Source: an uncultured Eubacteriales bacterium
Lineage (GTDB): Bacteria; Bacillota; Clostridia; Oscillospirales; Oscillospiraceae
Direction of reading: 5' to 3'
NCBI GenBank assembly: GCA_900546915.1
Contig: UREY01000009.1
Coordinates: 1 to 64,000 of the forward strand
Length of the DNA: 64,000 bases
Shown: one piece after another, positions 26,291 through 34,971 of the stretch
How the letters are laid out: each line of letters begins with the position of its first letter
How positions within the stretch are numbered: the first letter of the stretch is position 1
Translations under genes and position numbers: made by a program
The notes under the pieces: model-generated
The model's input: the letters and a program-made list of their open reading frames with translations, nothing else
What the model was told of the DNA's origin: nothing
Database searches by the model: none

Positions 26291-28566
26291 GTCTGTGCCT
26301 CCCCATTCTCTTTGGCCGTCTTTGCCGCTGCAGCAGATTTCTTCTTCTTTCCGGCCGTTTTCTTTTTGGGTTCCGAATTCTCAGCCGGAACTTCTGAAAC
26401 CGGAGCCGAATCCGACTGCTCCGCCTCCTGACCTTGGGCCGGCTCTGCTGTTTTTCGCCGGTAACCTCGCTGGTCCTCCGGGAGGAAATTAGAACAAGCT
26501 TCATTAATGCAGAAAGGTTTCATGCGCCCTCGCCCGGATTTTTTAAACATGGTCTGGCCGCAGGACGGACAGTCAAACTCCGTCGGCACATCCCAAGTCA
26601 TAAATCCACAGGCCGCTCCCCGCTCGCAGGCATAATAGGCAAAGCCCTTTTTCGATTTCCGTTTCAGCATCCCGCTGCCGCACTTGGGGCAGCGGCCGGG
26701 CATCCGTTCCACAATCGGCTTGGTGTTTTTACACTCCGGATACCCTGGACACGCCATAAAGCGGCCGAAGCGTCCCATTTTGATCACCATTTTCCGGCCG
26801 CAAAGCTCACAGACCTCGTCTGTTTCTTCATCCGGAACCTTCAGCCGGGTATCCTTCAGCGCTTCTTCCGCATCCTCCATCTCCTGATGGAAGCCCTTGT
26901 AGAAGTCCCGCAGGATATCCTGCCAATGCCGCTTTCCTTCCTCCACATCGTCCAGCCGGTTTTCCATATTGGCCGTAAATTCAACGTCTATGATATCATT
27001 AAACCGTTCCATCATCAGGCCGTTGACAACCTCGCCCAAGGGCGTGGGCGCCAAACGCTTGTCCTTTTTGATCACATAGTCCCGGTCCTGAATGGTAGAG
27101 ATGATGGAAGCATACGTGGAAGGACGTCCCACGCCTTTCTCCTCCATGGCCTTGACCAGCATCGCCTCGGTGTACCGGGCCGGCGGTTGGGTGAAATGCT
27201 GCTGCTTATCCATACTCCGGATGGACGCCTGATCCCCCTCCTGCAGGTCCGGCAGGGGAGAACCGGCAGCCTCCACCTCCTCATCCTTCCCCTCTTCGTA
27301 CACGGCAATAAAGCCGGCAAACTTCAGGCTTTGATGAGAAGATTTAAACAGATGCCCGCCGCACTCCGTGTCAATCGACACGGTGTCATAAATGGCATTG
27401 GCCATTTGCGTGGCCAAAAAACGGCTCCAAATCAGCTTGTACAGCCGGTATTGGTCCCGGCTTAGAGAGGCCTGGATCCGCTCCGGATCCAATTCCACAT
27501 GGGTGGGACGAATGGCCTCGTGGGCATCCTGTGCTCCCGCTTTGGTCTTAAATTGGTGGGGTTTTCCGTAATAATAGGACTCCCCATACCGGCGGCAGAT
27601 GAAATCCCGGGCTGCTTCGACCGCCTCGTCCGACAGGCGCAGAGAGTCGGTCCGCATGTAGGTAATCAGTCCCAGCGTTCCCTCCCCTGCTACATCCACG
27701 CCTTCATACAGCTGCTGCGCAATCGCCATGGTGCGTTTGGGGGTCATATTCAGCTTCCGGGAGGCCTCCTGCTGCAGCGTGGAGGTGGTAAAGGGCGGGG
27801 CGGCCGTACGCTTTTTCTCTGCTTTCTTGACGCCTGTTACAGTAAACAGCTTCCCTGTAATATCCGAAATAATTTCATCAACTTCCGCTTCATTTGCCAG
27901 CTCTCGTTTCTTTTCTTCGCCGTGATATCTGGCTACAAACGAGCCCGGTTTCCCCACCCGGTCCAGGGTCACGTCCAGAGACCAATACTCCCGAGGCACA
28001 AAGGCGCGAATTTCATTTTCCCGGTCCACCACCAGGCGGGTCGCCACAGATTGAACCCGGCCGGCAGACAGGCCCCGGCGGACCTTCTTCCACAGCAAGG
28101 GACTCAACTGGTAACCTACAATCCGGTCCAAAATCCGTCTCGCCTGCTGCGCATCTACCAAATCATAATTGATGGACCGAGGGTGCTCGATGGCGCTGGT
28201 CACCACATTTTTTGTGATTTCATTGAACGTCACCCGCCGGACTTTCGGGTCGGGTAGGGCCAGCAGCTCTTTCAGGTGCCAGGAAATCGCCTCGCCTTCC
28301 CGGTCAGGGTCTGTGGCCAAGTAGACCAAATTGGAGTGATCCGCACTTTTCTGCAAATCGTGAATGATCTCCTCTTTGCCGGGCACCGGCCGGTAATCCG
28401 GTTGGAAATCGTGCTCCAAATCTACGCCCATTTTGCTCTTGGGCAAATCCCGCAAATGGCCCATACAGGCTTTTACGGTATAATCGGGCCCTAAATATTT
28501 TCCAATTGTCTTTGCCTTAGACGGCGATTCGACAATCACTAAATTCGTCGCTGGTTCTTTTGCCAT
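26287..28566 (-). CDS. topA: DNA topoisomerase I
   Basis: Start at 28566 with GGAGG 6 bases upstream (ATG at 28578 overlaps that site). 759 residues: Toprim domain (LVIVESPSKAKTIGKYLG, ATDPDREGEAISWHL), active-site Tyr in GLITYMRTDSLRLS, then three C4 zinc ribbons (CELCGRK, CPKCGSG, CPSCGQT) and a Lys/Ala-rich tail (PKKKTAGKKKKSAAAAK). The basic tail is an accessory found in many high-GC Firmicutes. Relaxes negative supercoils. Sits in the conserved dprA-topA-trmFO order. Confidence 0.96.
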   Translation of the reverse strand: MAKEPATNLVIVESPSKAKTIGKYLGPDYTVKACMGHLRDLPKSKMGVDLEHDFQPDYRPVPGKEEIIHDLQKSADHSNLVYLATDPDREGEAISWHLKELLALPDPKVRRVTFNEITKNVVTSAIEHPRSINYDLVDAQQARRILDRIVGYQLSPLLWKKVRRGLSAGRVQSVATRLVVDRENEIRAFVPREYWSLDVTLDRVGKPGSFVARYHGEEKKRELANEAEVDEIISDITGKLFTVTGVKKAEKKRTAAPPFTTSTLQQEASRKLNMTPKRTMAIAQQLYEGVDVAGEGTLGLITYMRTDSLRLSDEAVEAARDFICRRYGESYYYGKPHQFKTKAGAQDAHEAIRPTHVELDPERIQASLSRDQYRLYKLIWSRFLATQMANAIYDTVSIDTECGGHLFKSSHQSLKFAGFIAVYEEGKDEEVEAAGSPLPDLQEGDQASIRSMDKQQHFTQPPARYTEAMLVKAMEEKGVGRPSTYASIISTIQDRDYVIKKDKRLAPTPLGEVVNGLMMERFNDIIDVEFTANMENRLDDVEEGKRHWQDILRDFYKGFHQEMEDAEEALKDTRLKVPDEETDEVCELCGRKMVIKMGRFGRFMACPGYPECKNTKPIVERMPGRCPKCGSGMLKRKSKKGFAYYACERGAACGFMTWDVPTEFDCPSCGQTMFKKSGRGRMKPFCINEACSNFLPEDQRGYRRKTAEPAQGQEAEQSDSAPVSEVPAENSEPKKKTAGKKKKSAAAAKTAKENGEAQT

Positions 28567-28579
28567 GCAATCCTCCATG

Positions 28580-29824
28580 CTACCATTCTCCGGCTCCCCT
28601 CCGAGCCAAAGAATAAAATTTGCCAGGATGCCGTACCACCAAGCCTTTCACCTCCAAAAGCGTCAAGGAGGCCAAAACCCGGGCCGCCGGCAAGCCGGAG
28701 CCGGCAATCACATCGTCCACGTGGCGCAGAGCATCCGTCAAGCAGGACGTCACTGCCCGCTCATCGTCGGACAAAGTTGACATAAGCTCCTGTAATTCAC
28801 TATACGGTTTTCCATCCTCATTGTCAACGTTTTTTTCGGAATTTATTGGAGTCTCTTGTGCAAAGTGATACGGAGGCTCCCGCAGCTCCGCCAGCTCCCT
28901 GGGGTAGGAAGAGAGCAGCGTCTTCCCCGACCAGGGGCCCACCTTCTCCGGAAACAAGCTCTGATATTCCTCCATCACGTCCCAACCGCTCTGGGCCACA
29001 ATGGCCCCCTCCCGCAGCAGGCCGTTGCTTCCTGCGCTGCACGCCGCGTCAACATTCCCCGGAACTGCAAATACGTCCCGGCCCTGGTCCAGCGCCAATT
29101 GCGCCGTGATGAGTGCGCCGCTCTTCTCCGGCGCCTCCACCACCACGACGCCGCAGCACAAACCGCTGATGATGCGGTTTCGCCGGGGAAAGTTCCGGCC
29201 CAAAGGAGGCGTGCCGGGTGGAAATTCCGAGATCAGGCAGCCGCGGCACGCAACGTCCCGGTACAGGTCCCGGTTGGAGCGGGGATAGATCACATCCAAT
29301 CCGTTGCCCAGGACACCGACCACAGGCCGCTCCGCCAACAGCGCGCCCTTCATCGCCAAAGTATCCACACCCCCAGCTGCACCGGATACCACCAAACCGC
29401 CGCACCGGGCGATCTGATATCCCATCCGCCGGGCCGTCATACAACCGTAAGCAGAAGCGCGGCGGGTACCGACCACCGCCACGGCGGGCTCTGCGTCAAA
29501 ATCGGGCAGGTTGCCCTGATAATATAATGTGAGCGGCGGATCCGGAATATGCTTCAGGCGCGTCGGATACGCCGCGTCCTGGTAAGTCAGGACATGGATC
29601 CCTTTCTCCAGACAGCTTCCCAGGATCCGGTTGGCCTCCGACAAGGACTTATCGCACAGGGCGTCCAGGCACTTGGAATCCACCCCTTCCGCCTGCACAT
29701 AATCCTCTGCCCGGGCGCCGTACAAGGACTCTATATCAGGAAAGGCGCGCAGCAACGCCAGAGCGCTGCGCACGCCAATTCCAGACCTCGTAGCCAGCCA
29801 TATCCAATGTGCCAACATTTTCAA
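28580..29824 (-). CDS. dprA: DNA-processing protein DprA
   Basis: 414 residues from a TTG at 29824, or 412 from the ATG at 29818; neither has a strong ribosome site. The Rossmann-like DprA core is clear: VAVVGTRRASAYG, VVSGAAGGVDTLAMKGAL, VGVLGNGLDVIYPRSN, EFPPGTPPLGRNFPRRNRII and VFAVPGNVDAACSAGSN. A C-terminal winged-helix-like domain follows an acidic linker. It loads RecA on incoming single-stranded DNA during transformation. The gene is intact; competence itself cannot be judged from this window. Confidence 0.95.
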   Translation of the reverse strand: MKMLAHWIWLATRSGIGVRSALALLRAFPDIESLYGARAEDYVQAEGVDSKCLDALCDKSLSEANRILGSCLEKGIHVLTYQDAAYPTRLKHIPDPPLTLYYQGNLPDFDAEPAVAVVGTRRASAYGCMTARRMGYQIARCGGLVVSGAAGGVDTLAMKGALLAERPVVGVLGNGLDVIYPRSNRDLYRDVACRGCLISEFPPGTPPLGRNFPRRNRIISGLCCGVVVVEAPEKSGALITAQLALDQGRDVFAVPGNVDAACSAGSNGLLREGAIVAQSGWDVMEEYQSLFPEKVGPWSGKTLLSSYPRELAELREPPYHFAQETPINSEKNVDNEDGKPYSELQELMSTLSDDERAVTSCLTDALRHVDDVIAGSGLPAARVLASLTLLEVKGLVVRHPGKFYSLARRGAGEW

Positions 29825-29840
29825 TCCCGCCCTGTTTGAT

Positions 29841-30614
29841 TTATTCCAGTCTGCCGCCTGGTTCCAGCTGAATCTGCCACATCACAATGGCCGCTGCCGT
29901 AGCCGCATTCAGCGATTCACAACGTGGATTCATGGGGATGATCAATTCCCGGCTGCACGCCTCCAGATACTGCCGGCTCACGCCCCTGCCCTCGCTGCCG
30001 ATGATGACGGCATATCGGTTCAGGTGTGCCTGGCGGATATCCTTCGCCCGCTTGGACAGAGCGGCAGCCGCTAAGGGGACCCCATCGGTTTTGCTGGCAG
30101 ACAGGATTTCCTCCTGGGTACCGCGCATGGGTCGGCTGCGAAACACTGCCCCCATGGACGCGCGAACCGTCTTCCAACCGTAGGGATCTGCACACCCCTG
30201 CGTCAAAATTACCGGGACATCCAGAGCATCCGCCGTCCGCAGGATGGTCCCCAGGTTACCCGGATCCTGGATGCCGTCCAAAATCAGGCAGCCGGGACTG
30301 AGCCGCAACGGAGGCGCCGGCCGCAAGCGGCAGAGAAAAAGCGCACCTTGAGGCGTCTTCATGGGGGAAATAGACGCCATCACATCCGCCGGAACCTGGT
30401 ACACCGCCGTCTGCGGCGGCAGCTCCGGAACCGGGAGGGTATCGGTCAGAATAACCGCTTCCAATCCCCCGTCCCACCGGACCGCTTCCTCCAGGAGTTT
30501 GGTTCCGTCTCCCACAAAAAGGCCGCTTTCTAACCGGTCCCGCGGGGAGGACAGAAGCCGGCGCACCTGCTGCAGAAGCGGGTTTCTCCGGCTGGTAATC
30601 CGCTCCGGGCTCAT
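29841..30614 (-). CDS. SpoU-family RNA 2'-O-ribose methyltransferase
   Basis: 257 residues. An N-terminal substrate-binding domain (ERITSRRNPLLQQVRRLLSS, GLFVGDGTKLLEEA) is followed by the SPOUT knot with motif 1 LDGIQDPGNLGTILRTADA, motif 2 VIIGSEGRGVS and motif 3 IPMNPRCESLNAATAAAI. It methylates a ribose in rRNA or tRNA; the exact site (for example 23S G2251 as for RlmB) cannot be told from this. Its start overlaps the ktrA stop (ATGA). Confidence 0.93.
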   Translation of the reverse strand: MSPERITSRRNPLLQQVRRLLSSPRDRLESGLFVGDGTKLLEEAVRWDGGLEAVILTDTLPVPELPPQTAVYQVPADVMASISPMKTPQGALFLCRLRPAPPLRLSPGCLILDGIQDPGNLGTILRTADALDVPVILTQGCADPYGWKTVRASMGAVFRSRPMRGTQEEILSASKTDGVPLAAAALSKRAKDIRQAHLNRYAVIIGSEGRGVSRQYLEACSRELIIPMNPRCESLNAATAAAIVMWQIQLEPGGRLE

Positions 30615-31258
30615 CTCTGCTGCACCGCAGATAAAGCCTGATACGCACCCAGCGCCACCACGGTATCCCCCTTTGCAATGACGTAATCTGCATCCGGGGA
30701 GACCTGAATTTTCTCTCCCCGGCGTACCGCGAGGATGTTCACTCCGACCCGTGCCCGGACATTCAGCTGCCGCAGGGATTTTCCATCCCAGGCGGCAGGC
30801 GCTGTAAACTCCGAAATTCCATAATCGGCCGACAGCTCAATATACTCCAGCACGTTGGCGGTCGACAACCCCTGGGCCAGCTTATTGGCAAATTCCTGCT
30901 CCGGGACTACCACACGGTCCGCTCCGATCTTTTCCAACACTTTTCTATGATTTTCATCATGTGCCTTACAAACCACCAGCGGAATGCCCATTTCTTTGAA
31001 ATTCAAAGTAGCCAACACGCTGGCGGCCAGATCCTTTCCGATGGCCACAATGGCGCAATCGTAATTCCGAACCCCCAGAGCCCGAAGCACATCCGCGTCT
31101 TGGGCATCGGCCACCACAGCGTGGGTCACGAAATTGGAAATCTGCTGGACCAGCTCTGAATTTTTGTCGATTGCCAGAACCTCGTTGCCCAGCTCGCACA
31201 GACGGTGCGCAATGCTCTGGCCAAACCGGCCCAGGCCGACCACAACATACATTTTCAT
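30611..31258 (-). CDS. ktrA: Potassium uptake regulatory subunit KtrA (copy 1)
   Basis: 215 residues. RCK_N domain with the nucleotide-binding loop VVGLGRFGQSIA (residues 6-17) and acidic strand-end LAIDKNSELV, then an RCK_C domain (about 135-215, EFTAPAAWDGKSLRQLNVRA). KtrA forms an octameric ring that gates KtrB in response to ATP/ADP and c-di-AMP. It lies 11 bases behind ktrB. The fusion of potassium uptake with an RNA methyltransferase and dprA-topA in one operon is unusual. Confidence 0.94.
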   Translation of the reverse strand: MKMYVVVGLGRFGQSIAHRLCELGNEVLAIDKNSELVQQISNFVTHAVVADAQDADVLRALGVRNYDCAIVAIGKDLAASVLATLNFKEMGIPLVVCKAHDENHRKVLEKIGADRVVVPEQEFANKLAQGLSTANVLEYIELSADYGISEFTAPAAWDGKSLRQLNVRARVGVNILAVRRGEKIQVSPDADYVIAKGDTVVALGAYQALSAVQQR

Positions 31259-31269
31259 AACACCGCTCC

Positions 31270-32658
31270 CTATCCAATCAACAATCTTGTTTCCGCATAA
31301 CGGAACCGGCCTGCAGCCCGATCTCCCATGAGAAAGCCCAAACTAATCGTCAAAACTCCCACTCGTCCGAAATACATAAAGGCGATCAGCATGATTTTAG
31401 AAGGGAGCTGCAAAAACGGCGTCACGTTGGCGGTAAGTCCCACAGTCCCCAAAGCAGAAGCCGTTTCAAACAGAGAATTTAAAAACGAAACGTTGCTGTC
31501 TACCGACAGCACAATGGCCCCCACAAAGCACAACAGCACCATGGAAACTGCGATGGACATGGCGTCGCGTACCTGCCAGTCCGATACAGACCGCTTAAAC
31601 ACCTGCACATGGTTCTTTCCCCGCGCACCGGCTACCGCAGCCAAAAGAAGAACCGTCGCCGTTACCGTCTTCAGGCCCCCGGCGGTGGAGCCGCTGGAGC
31701 CTCCAATGAGCATCAGCATCACAGACACCGCCCGCGTAGCCTCCCGCATCGCCCCTTGATCGACGGAGGCAAATCCGGCCGTCCGGGTGGTCACGGACTG
31801 AAAGGCCCCGGCCAGCAGCTTCTGCGGCACAGTCATAGACCCCAGGGTATCGGCATTGTCCCATTCCAAAGCGCAAATCACGCCGGTCCCTGCCACAATC
31901 AGCACACCGGTGCAAACCAACACCAGCTTTGTGTACACCGACAAGTGACGGATGCTGTGGGCCCGTATGGCGCGGAACACATCCTCCCAAACAAAAAAGC
32001 CCAGGCCTCCGATCACAATCAAAACCATCAGCGTCAAGCAAACCACCGGGTCCGTCTGAAACGGAATCAGGCTGCCTCCCGGCTGTAAAACTCCAAAAAT
32101 GTCGAACCCTGCATTACAAAATGCAGAAACGGAGTGAAAAACGCCCCATTTCAGTGCATTCCAAAGACCATAATCCGGCAGAAACCGAAAAAACAAAATC
32201 ACCGCGCCCAGGCCCTCCAAGGAGAAGGTTCCAATCAGCACGTGCTTTTGCAGCCGGACAACGCCTTCCACATCCTGCAGGCTCATCGCCTGCGCCAACA
32301 GCATACGGTGTTTGAGGCCCATCTTCTTGTGAAGGGAAAAAGCAAAGACGGACGCCAGGGACATAAAGCCCAGTCCGCCGATTTGAATTAGGGACAGAAT
32401 GACAACCTGTCCAAACCCGCTCCATTGGACAAACGTATCCGCCAAAACCAAACCCGTCACACAGGTCGCCGAGGTCGCCGTAAACAATGCGGTCAAAAAC
32501 CCGCAGGATTCCCCGGAGCGGGAAGCCACAGGCAGCGTCAGCAGCAGCGCGCCGGTCAAAATAATAACCACAAATGCCAACGCGATAATGCGGGTTGCCG
32601 GAAGCCGGTTGGAACGCTCAAAAAAGCGGAGTCGAAGAAGGCGTCGAATATAGGCCAT
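31270..32658 (-). CDS. ktrB: Potassium transporter KtrB (copy 1)
   Basis: 462 residues, GGAGG 7 bases upstream of ATG. TrkH/KtrB fold with repeated pore modules: TATSATCVTGLVLAD, HSVSAFCNAGFDIFG, QSVTTRTAGFASVDQG and ETASALGTVGLTANVTP, each carrying a selectivity-filter Gly. GSSGSTAGGLKT is the loop after the third pore. Na+-dependent K+ uptake in the membrane with KtrA. First gene of the operon, expressed from 32859-32887 through a structured leader. Confidence 0.95.
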   Translation of the reverse strand: MAYIRRLLRLRFFERSNRLPATRIIALAFVVIILTGALLLTLPVASRSGESCGFLTALFTATSATCVTGLVLADTFVQWSGFGQVVILSLIQIGGLGFMSLASVFAFSLHKKMGLKHRMLLAQAMSLQDVEGVVRLQKHVLIGTFSLEGLGAVILFFRFLPDYGLWNALKWGVFHSVSAFCNAGFDIFGVLQPGGSLIPFQTDPVVCLTLMVLIVIGGLGFFVWEDVFRAIRAHSIRHLSVYTKLVLVCTGVLIVAGTGVICALEWDNADTLGSMTVPQKLLAGAFQSVTTRTAGFASVDQGAMREATRAVSVMLMLIGGSSGSTAGGLKTVTATVLLLAAVAGARGKNHVQVFKRSVSDWQVRDAMSIAVSMVLLCFVGAIVLSVDSNVSFLNSLFETASALGTVGLTANVTPFLQLPSKIMLIAFMYFGRVGVLTISLGFLMGDRAAGRFRYAETRLLIG

Positions 32659-32852
32659 GAAATTTCCTCCAAATGCACGGCAGCCATGTAGCGGCTCATA
32701 TCAGCCTCTCTCCTGGACGGCGCGTGCCAGAAAGAGCCGACTTTCTGCTTCCGTTCGGAGCACTTCCTACGGCCGCAAGAACGCTCGGAACCGAAAGCAC
32801 CCGGGAATACCGGCGGCTCTTCCGTCAGGTTGCAGCAGAAAAGCGGCAACTC
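32659..32852 (-). ncRNA. Candidate structured 5' leader RNA of ktrB (possible riboswitch)
   Basis: About 190 bases between the predicted transcription start and the ktrB ribosome site encode no supported protein but are rich in complementary segments. On the minus strand CTTTTCTGCT near the 5' end can pair with AGCAGAAAG about 95 bases later; GGAAGAGCCG pairs with CGGCTCTTTC; GTTGC/GCAAC closes a small hairpin; CGGTTCCGAGC pairs mostly with GCTCCGAACGG. Alternative pairing AGAAAG/CTTTCT competes with the long-range stem. c-di-AMP riboswitches (ydaO class) control ktr genes elsewhere, but I do not find that class's conserved GACAGCTAAC-type segment. Class unassigned. Confidence 0.45.
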
Positions 32853-32858
32853 TGCGTA

Positions 32859-32887
32859 ATCTTACCATAGGCACACAAAAAATGCAA
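32859..32887 (-). promoter_or_regulatory. Promoter of the ktrB-to-rnc operon
   Basis: Minus strand TTGCAT (complement of 32882-32887), 17-bp spacer, TAAGAT (complement of 32859-32864) with a TGG extension in front of the -10. Confidence 0.75.
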
Positions 32888-33114
32888 GTCCTCCATTTGC
32901 CCAGGGAAAAGATATATTTAGATGGGTTTCCCTCCCTTTTCAAATGCACAAAAACCACATTTTTATTCCTGCTTTCAAAACCTCCCCCACAGATTCCCTG
33001 TTCCGTCTTTCCACAAAATATGCCTACCCATTTCAGTTGGGGATTGCTTGTCCGCCCGTTTGCTGCTACAATACCCTCAGTCTATTGCAACAGCTACGCA
33101 CACATGTTCCATAT

Positions 33115-33151
33115 AATCTTAGCCAAATCTTAACCGCAGGTCTGGTATAAT
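33115..33151 (+). promoter_or_regulatory. Promoter of the kdpDE-like/ktr operon with direct-repeat activator site
   Basis: An extended -10 TGGTATAAT (33143-33151) lacks a recognisable -35. Instead AATCTTA occurs twice exactly 11 bp apart (33115-33121 and 33126-33132), covering the -35 position. Direct repeats on an 11-bp pitch are the usual site of OmpR/KdpE-class regulators, and the operon encodes one, so positive autoregulation is likely. Confidence 0.65.
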
Positions 33152-33170
33152 GCTCGACGGGGGCGCTATG

Positions 33171-34235
33171 ATGTCGAAATACCGCACACAAATCAGAGAC
33201 GCAGCGCTTATGACGCTGATCCTCTCCGTTTCGTTCCTCTCCATCGTCTTGATGCAAAAATTCTATGCCATGCAAACCCTTGCTCCCATGATTTTCTTAC
33301 TGTCTGTGTTTTTAATTTCATTAAAAACACAGGGGTATTTCTGGGGCATTCTGGCATCCCTTTTGAGCGTTTTGGCTGTGAATTTTGCCTTTACTTTTCC
33401 TTTCTTCCAGTTTGATTTTTTTATTCCGGAAAACCTGTTTTCCGCACTGGTCACGCTCTGTATCGCCATTATGACCAGTACATTAACCACCAGGATCAAG
33501 CAGGAGGAGCGCATGCGGGCGGAGAGCGAGCGAGAGAAGGTCCGGGCCAATTTGCTTCGGGCAATCTCCCATGATCTGCGGACACCCCTGACCTCCATTT
33601 ACGGTTCCTGCTCGGCCATCATGGAAAACTACGACCGGCTGAAAAAAGAGCAAACCTGGAAGCTGCTGGGAGAAATGAAGGAAGACGCGGAATGGCTGAT
33701 TCGGATGGTGGAAAATCTGTTATCCGTCACCCGCTTGGACGGCAACGCCGCTTCCGTCGTAAAAAGGCCCATTGTTTTGGAGGAGCTCATTGACGCCGTT
33801 CTGGTAAAATTTAAAAAACGGTATCCCAATCAGCCTGTCCAGGTCCAAATTCCGGATCAGTTTGTCAGCATTCCAATGGACGCTATGCTGATTGAACAGG
33901 TTTTAATCAACATTCTGGAAAACGCGGTTTTCCACGCGGGAAACATCTCCCTTCTTTCTCTCCGCGTTTTCTTGTCCGGCCCACGGGCCGTTTTTGAAAT
34001 CTCCGACGACGGATGCGGCATCCCCAGAGACCGGCTCAATACCTTGTTCTCAGGTTATAGTGGGAAGGGCCCTGCTCCCGCAGACGGAAATAAGCACGGC
34101 ATGGGAATCGGCCTTTCCGTCTGTGCCACCATCATTCGGGCCCACGGTGGAGACATGCAAGCGGAAAGCCGGGCAGGCAAAGGAACGGTCATGCGCTTTT
34201 CCCTGGAGACGGAGGATGTGGAACATGAGCAATAA
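33171..34235 (+). CDS. KdpD-like sensor histidine kinase (short form)
   Basis: I choose ATG 33171 (CGGGGG 7 bases upstream); the ATG at 33150 lies inside the promoter. 354 residues: about four membrane segments (residues 13-105, DUF4118-like as in KdpD), HisKA with phospho-acceptor His134 (AISHDLRTPLTSIYG), and an HATPase domain (N-box NILENAVFHAG, DDGCGIP, GMGIGLSVC). The large cytoplasmic KdpD and USP domains of canonical KdpD (about 900 aa) are missing. Overlaps its response regulator by 11 bases. Probably senses K+ or ionic stress. Confidence 0.92.
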   Translation: MSKYRTQIRDAALMTLILSVSFLSIVLMQKFYAMQTLAPMIFLLSVFLISLKTQGYFWGILASLLSVLAVNFAFTFPFFQFDFFIPENLFSALVTLCIAIMTSTLTTRIKQEERMRAESEREKVRANLLRAISHDLRTPLTSIYGSCSAIMENYDRLKKEQTWKLLGEMKEDAEWLIRMVENLLSVTRLDGNAASVVKRPIVLEELIDAVLVKFKKRYPNQPVQVQIPDQFVSIPMDAMLIEQVLINILENAVFHAGNISLLSLRVFLSGPRAVFEISDDGCGIPRDRLNTLFSGYSGKGPAPADGNKHGMGIGLSVCATIIRAHGGDMQAESRAGKGTVMRFSLETEDVEHEQ

Positions 34236-34935
34236 CAAATACAAGATCATGGTGATGGAGGACGAGTCAAACATCCGCAGTTTTATGGAAACAATTCTGG
34301 AAACGAACGGCTACCAGGTCCTTACTGCCGGAACCTGCAGCCAGGGAATCTGCATGTTCTCCTCCCATGCGCCGGATCTGGTCATTTTAGACTTGGGACT
34401 TCCTGATATGGACGGCCTGGAGTTCATTCGGGCAATCCGGAAAACATCCGTCGTTCCAATTGTGGTGGTCTCCGCCCGAACCACCGAACAAGACAAAATC
34501 TTCGCCCTGGATTTGGGCGCCAACGATTACATCACCAAGCCCTTTGGAACCGGAGAACTGCTGGCCCGGGTTCGCGCCGCTTTGAGAAATAGCCGCCACA
34601 GCGCAGCAATGGGCGCCGTACCGGGAGGAACATTTTCCGCCGGCGGTCTGACGATCGACTACGACCGCAGGCAGGTTTGGATTTGCGGTCGGGAAATCAA
34701 ACTGACGCAGACAGAATATAACATTGTGGCCCTGCTTTCGGAACATGCCGGCAAGGTCGTGACATACGCCGCCCTTGCCAAGGCCATATGGGGCGGCGCC
34801 GACCACGGCAGTACCAAAAAGCTCCAGGTGAACATGGCCAATATTCGCAAAAAATTCGGCAGCCGGCCGGGAGAACATTCGTACATTATCAATGAACTCG
34901 GCGTGGGATACCGAATGCTCGACGGCGCGGATTAA
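34225..34935 (+). CDS. KdpE-like OmpR-family response regulator
   Basis: 236 residues. Receiver domain with acidic pocket (MEDES), phospho-acceptor Asp56 (VILDLGLPDMDG), and Lys in ITKPFGTGELL. The C-terminal winged helix (VWICGREIKLTQTEYNIV, recognition region KKLQVNMANIRKKFG, GVGYRML) is OmpR/KdpE type. Partner of the kinase; the next genes are ktrB and ktrA, not kdpFABC, so here the pair most likely controls a Ktr system. Confidence 0.94.
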   Translation: MSNNKYKIMVMEDESNIRSFMETILETNGYQVLTAGTCSQGICMFSSHAPDLVILDLGLPDMDGLEFIRAIRKTSVVPIVVVSARTTEQDKIFALDLGANDYITKPFGTGELLARVRAALRNSRHSAAMGAVPGGTFSAGGLTIDYDRRQVWICGREIKLTQTEYNIVALLSEHAGKVVTYAALAKAIWGGADHGSTKKLQVNMANIRKKFGSRPGEHSYIINELGVGYRMLDGAD

Positions 34936-34971
34936 CCGGCCGCATGATTTTATCACAAATGGGGAATGGAT

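Noticed and set aside
32659-32852. Assignment of the ktrB leader to the ydaO (c-di-AMP) riboswitch
   Set aside because: The gene context fits, but I could not locate the conserved core segments, so I leave the class open.
33171-34935. Calling the two-component pair kdpD and kdpE outright
   Set aside because: The kinase lacks the Kdp and USP domains and no kdpFABC is present, so I keep them as KdpD-like and KdpE-like.
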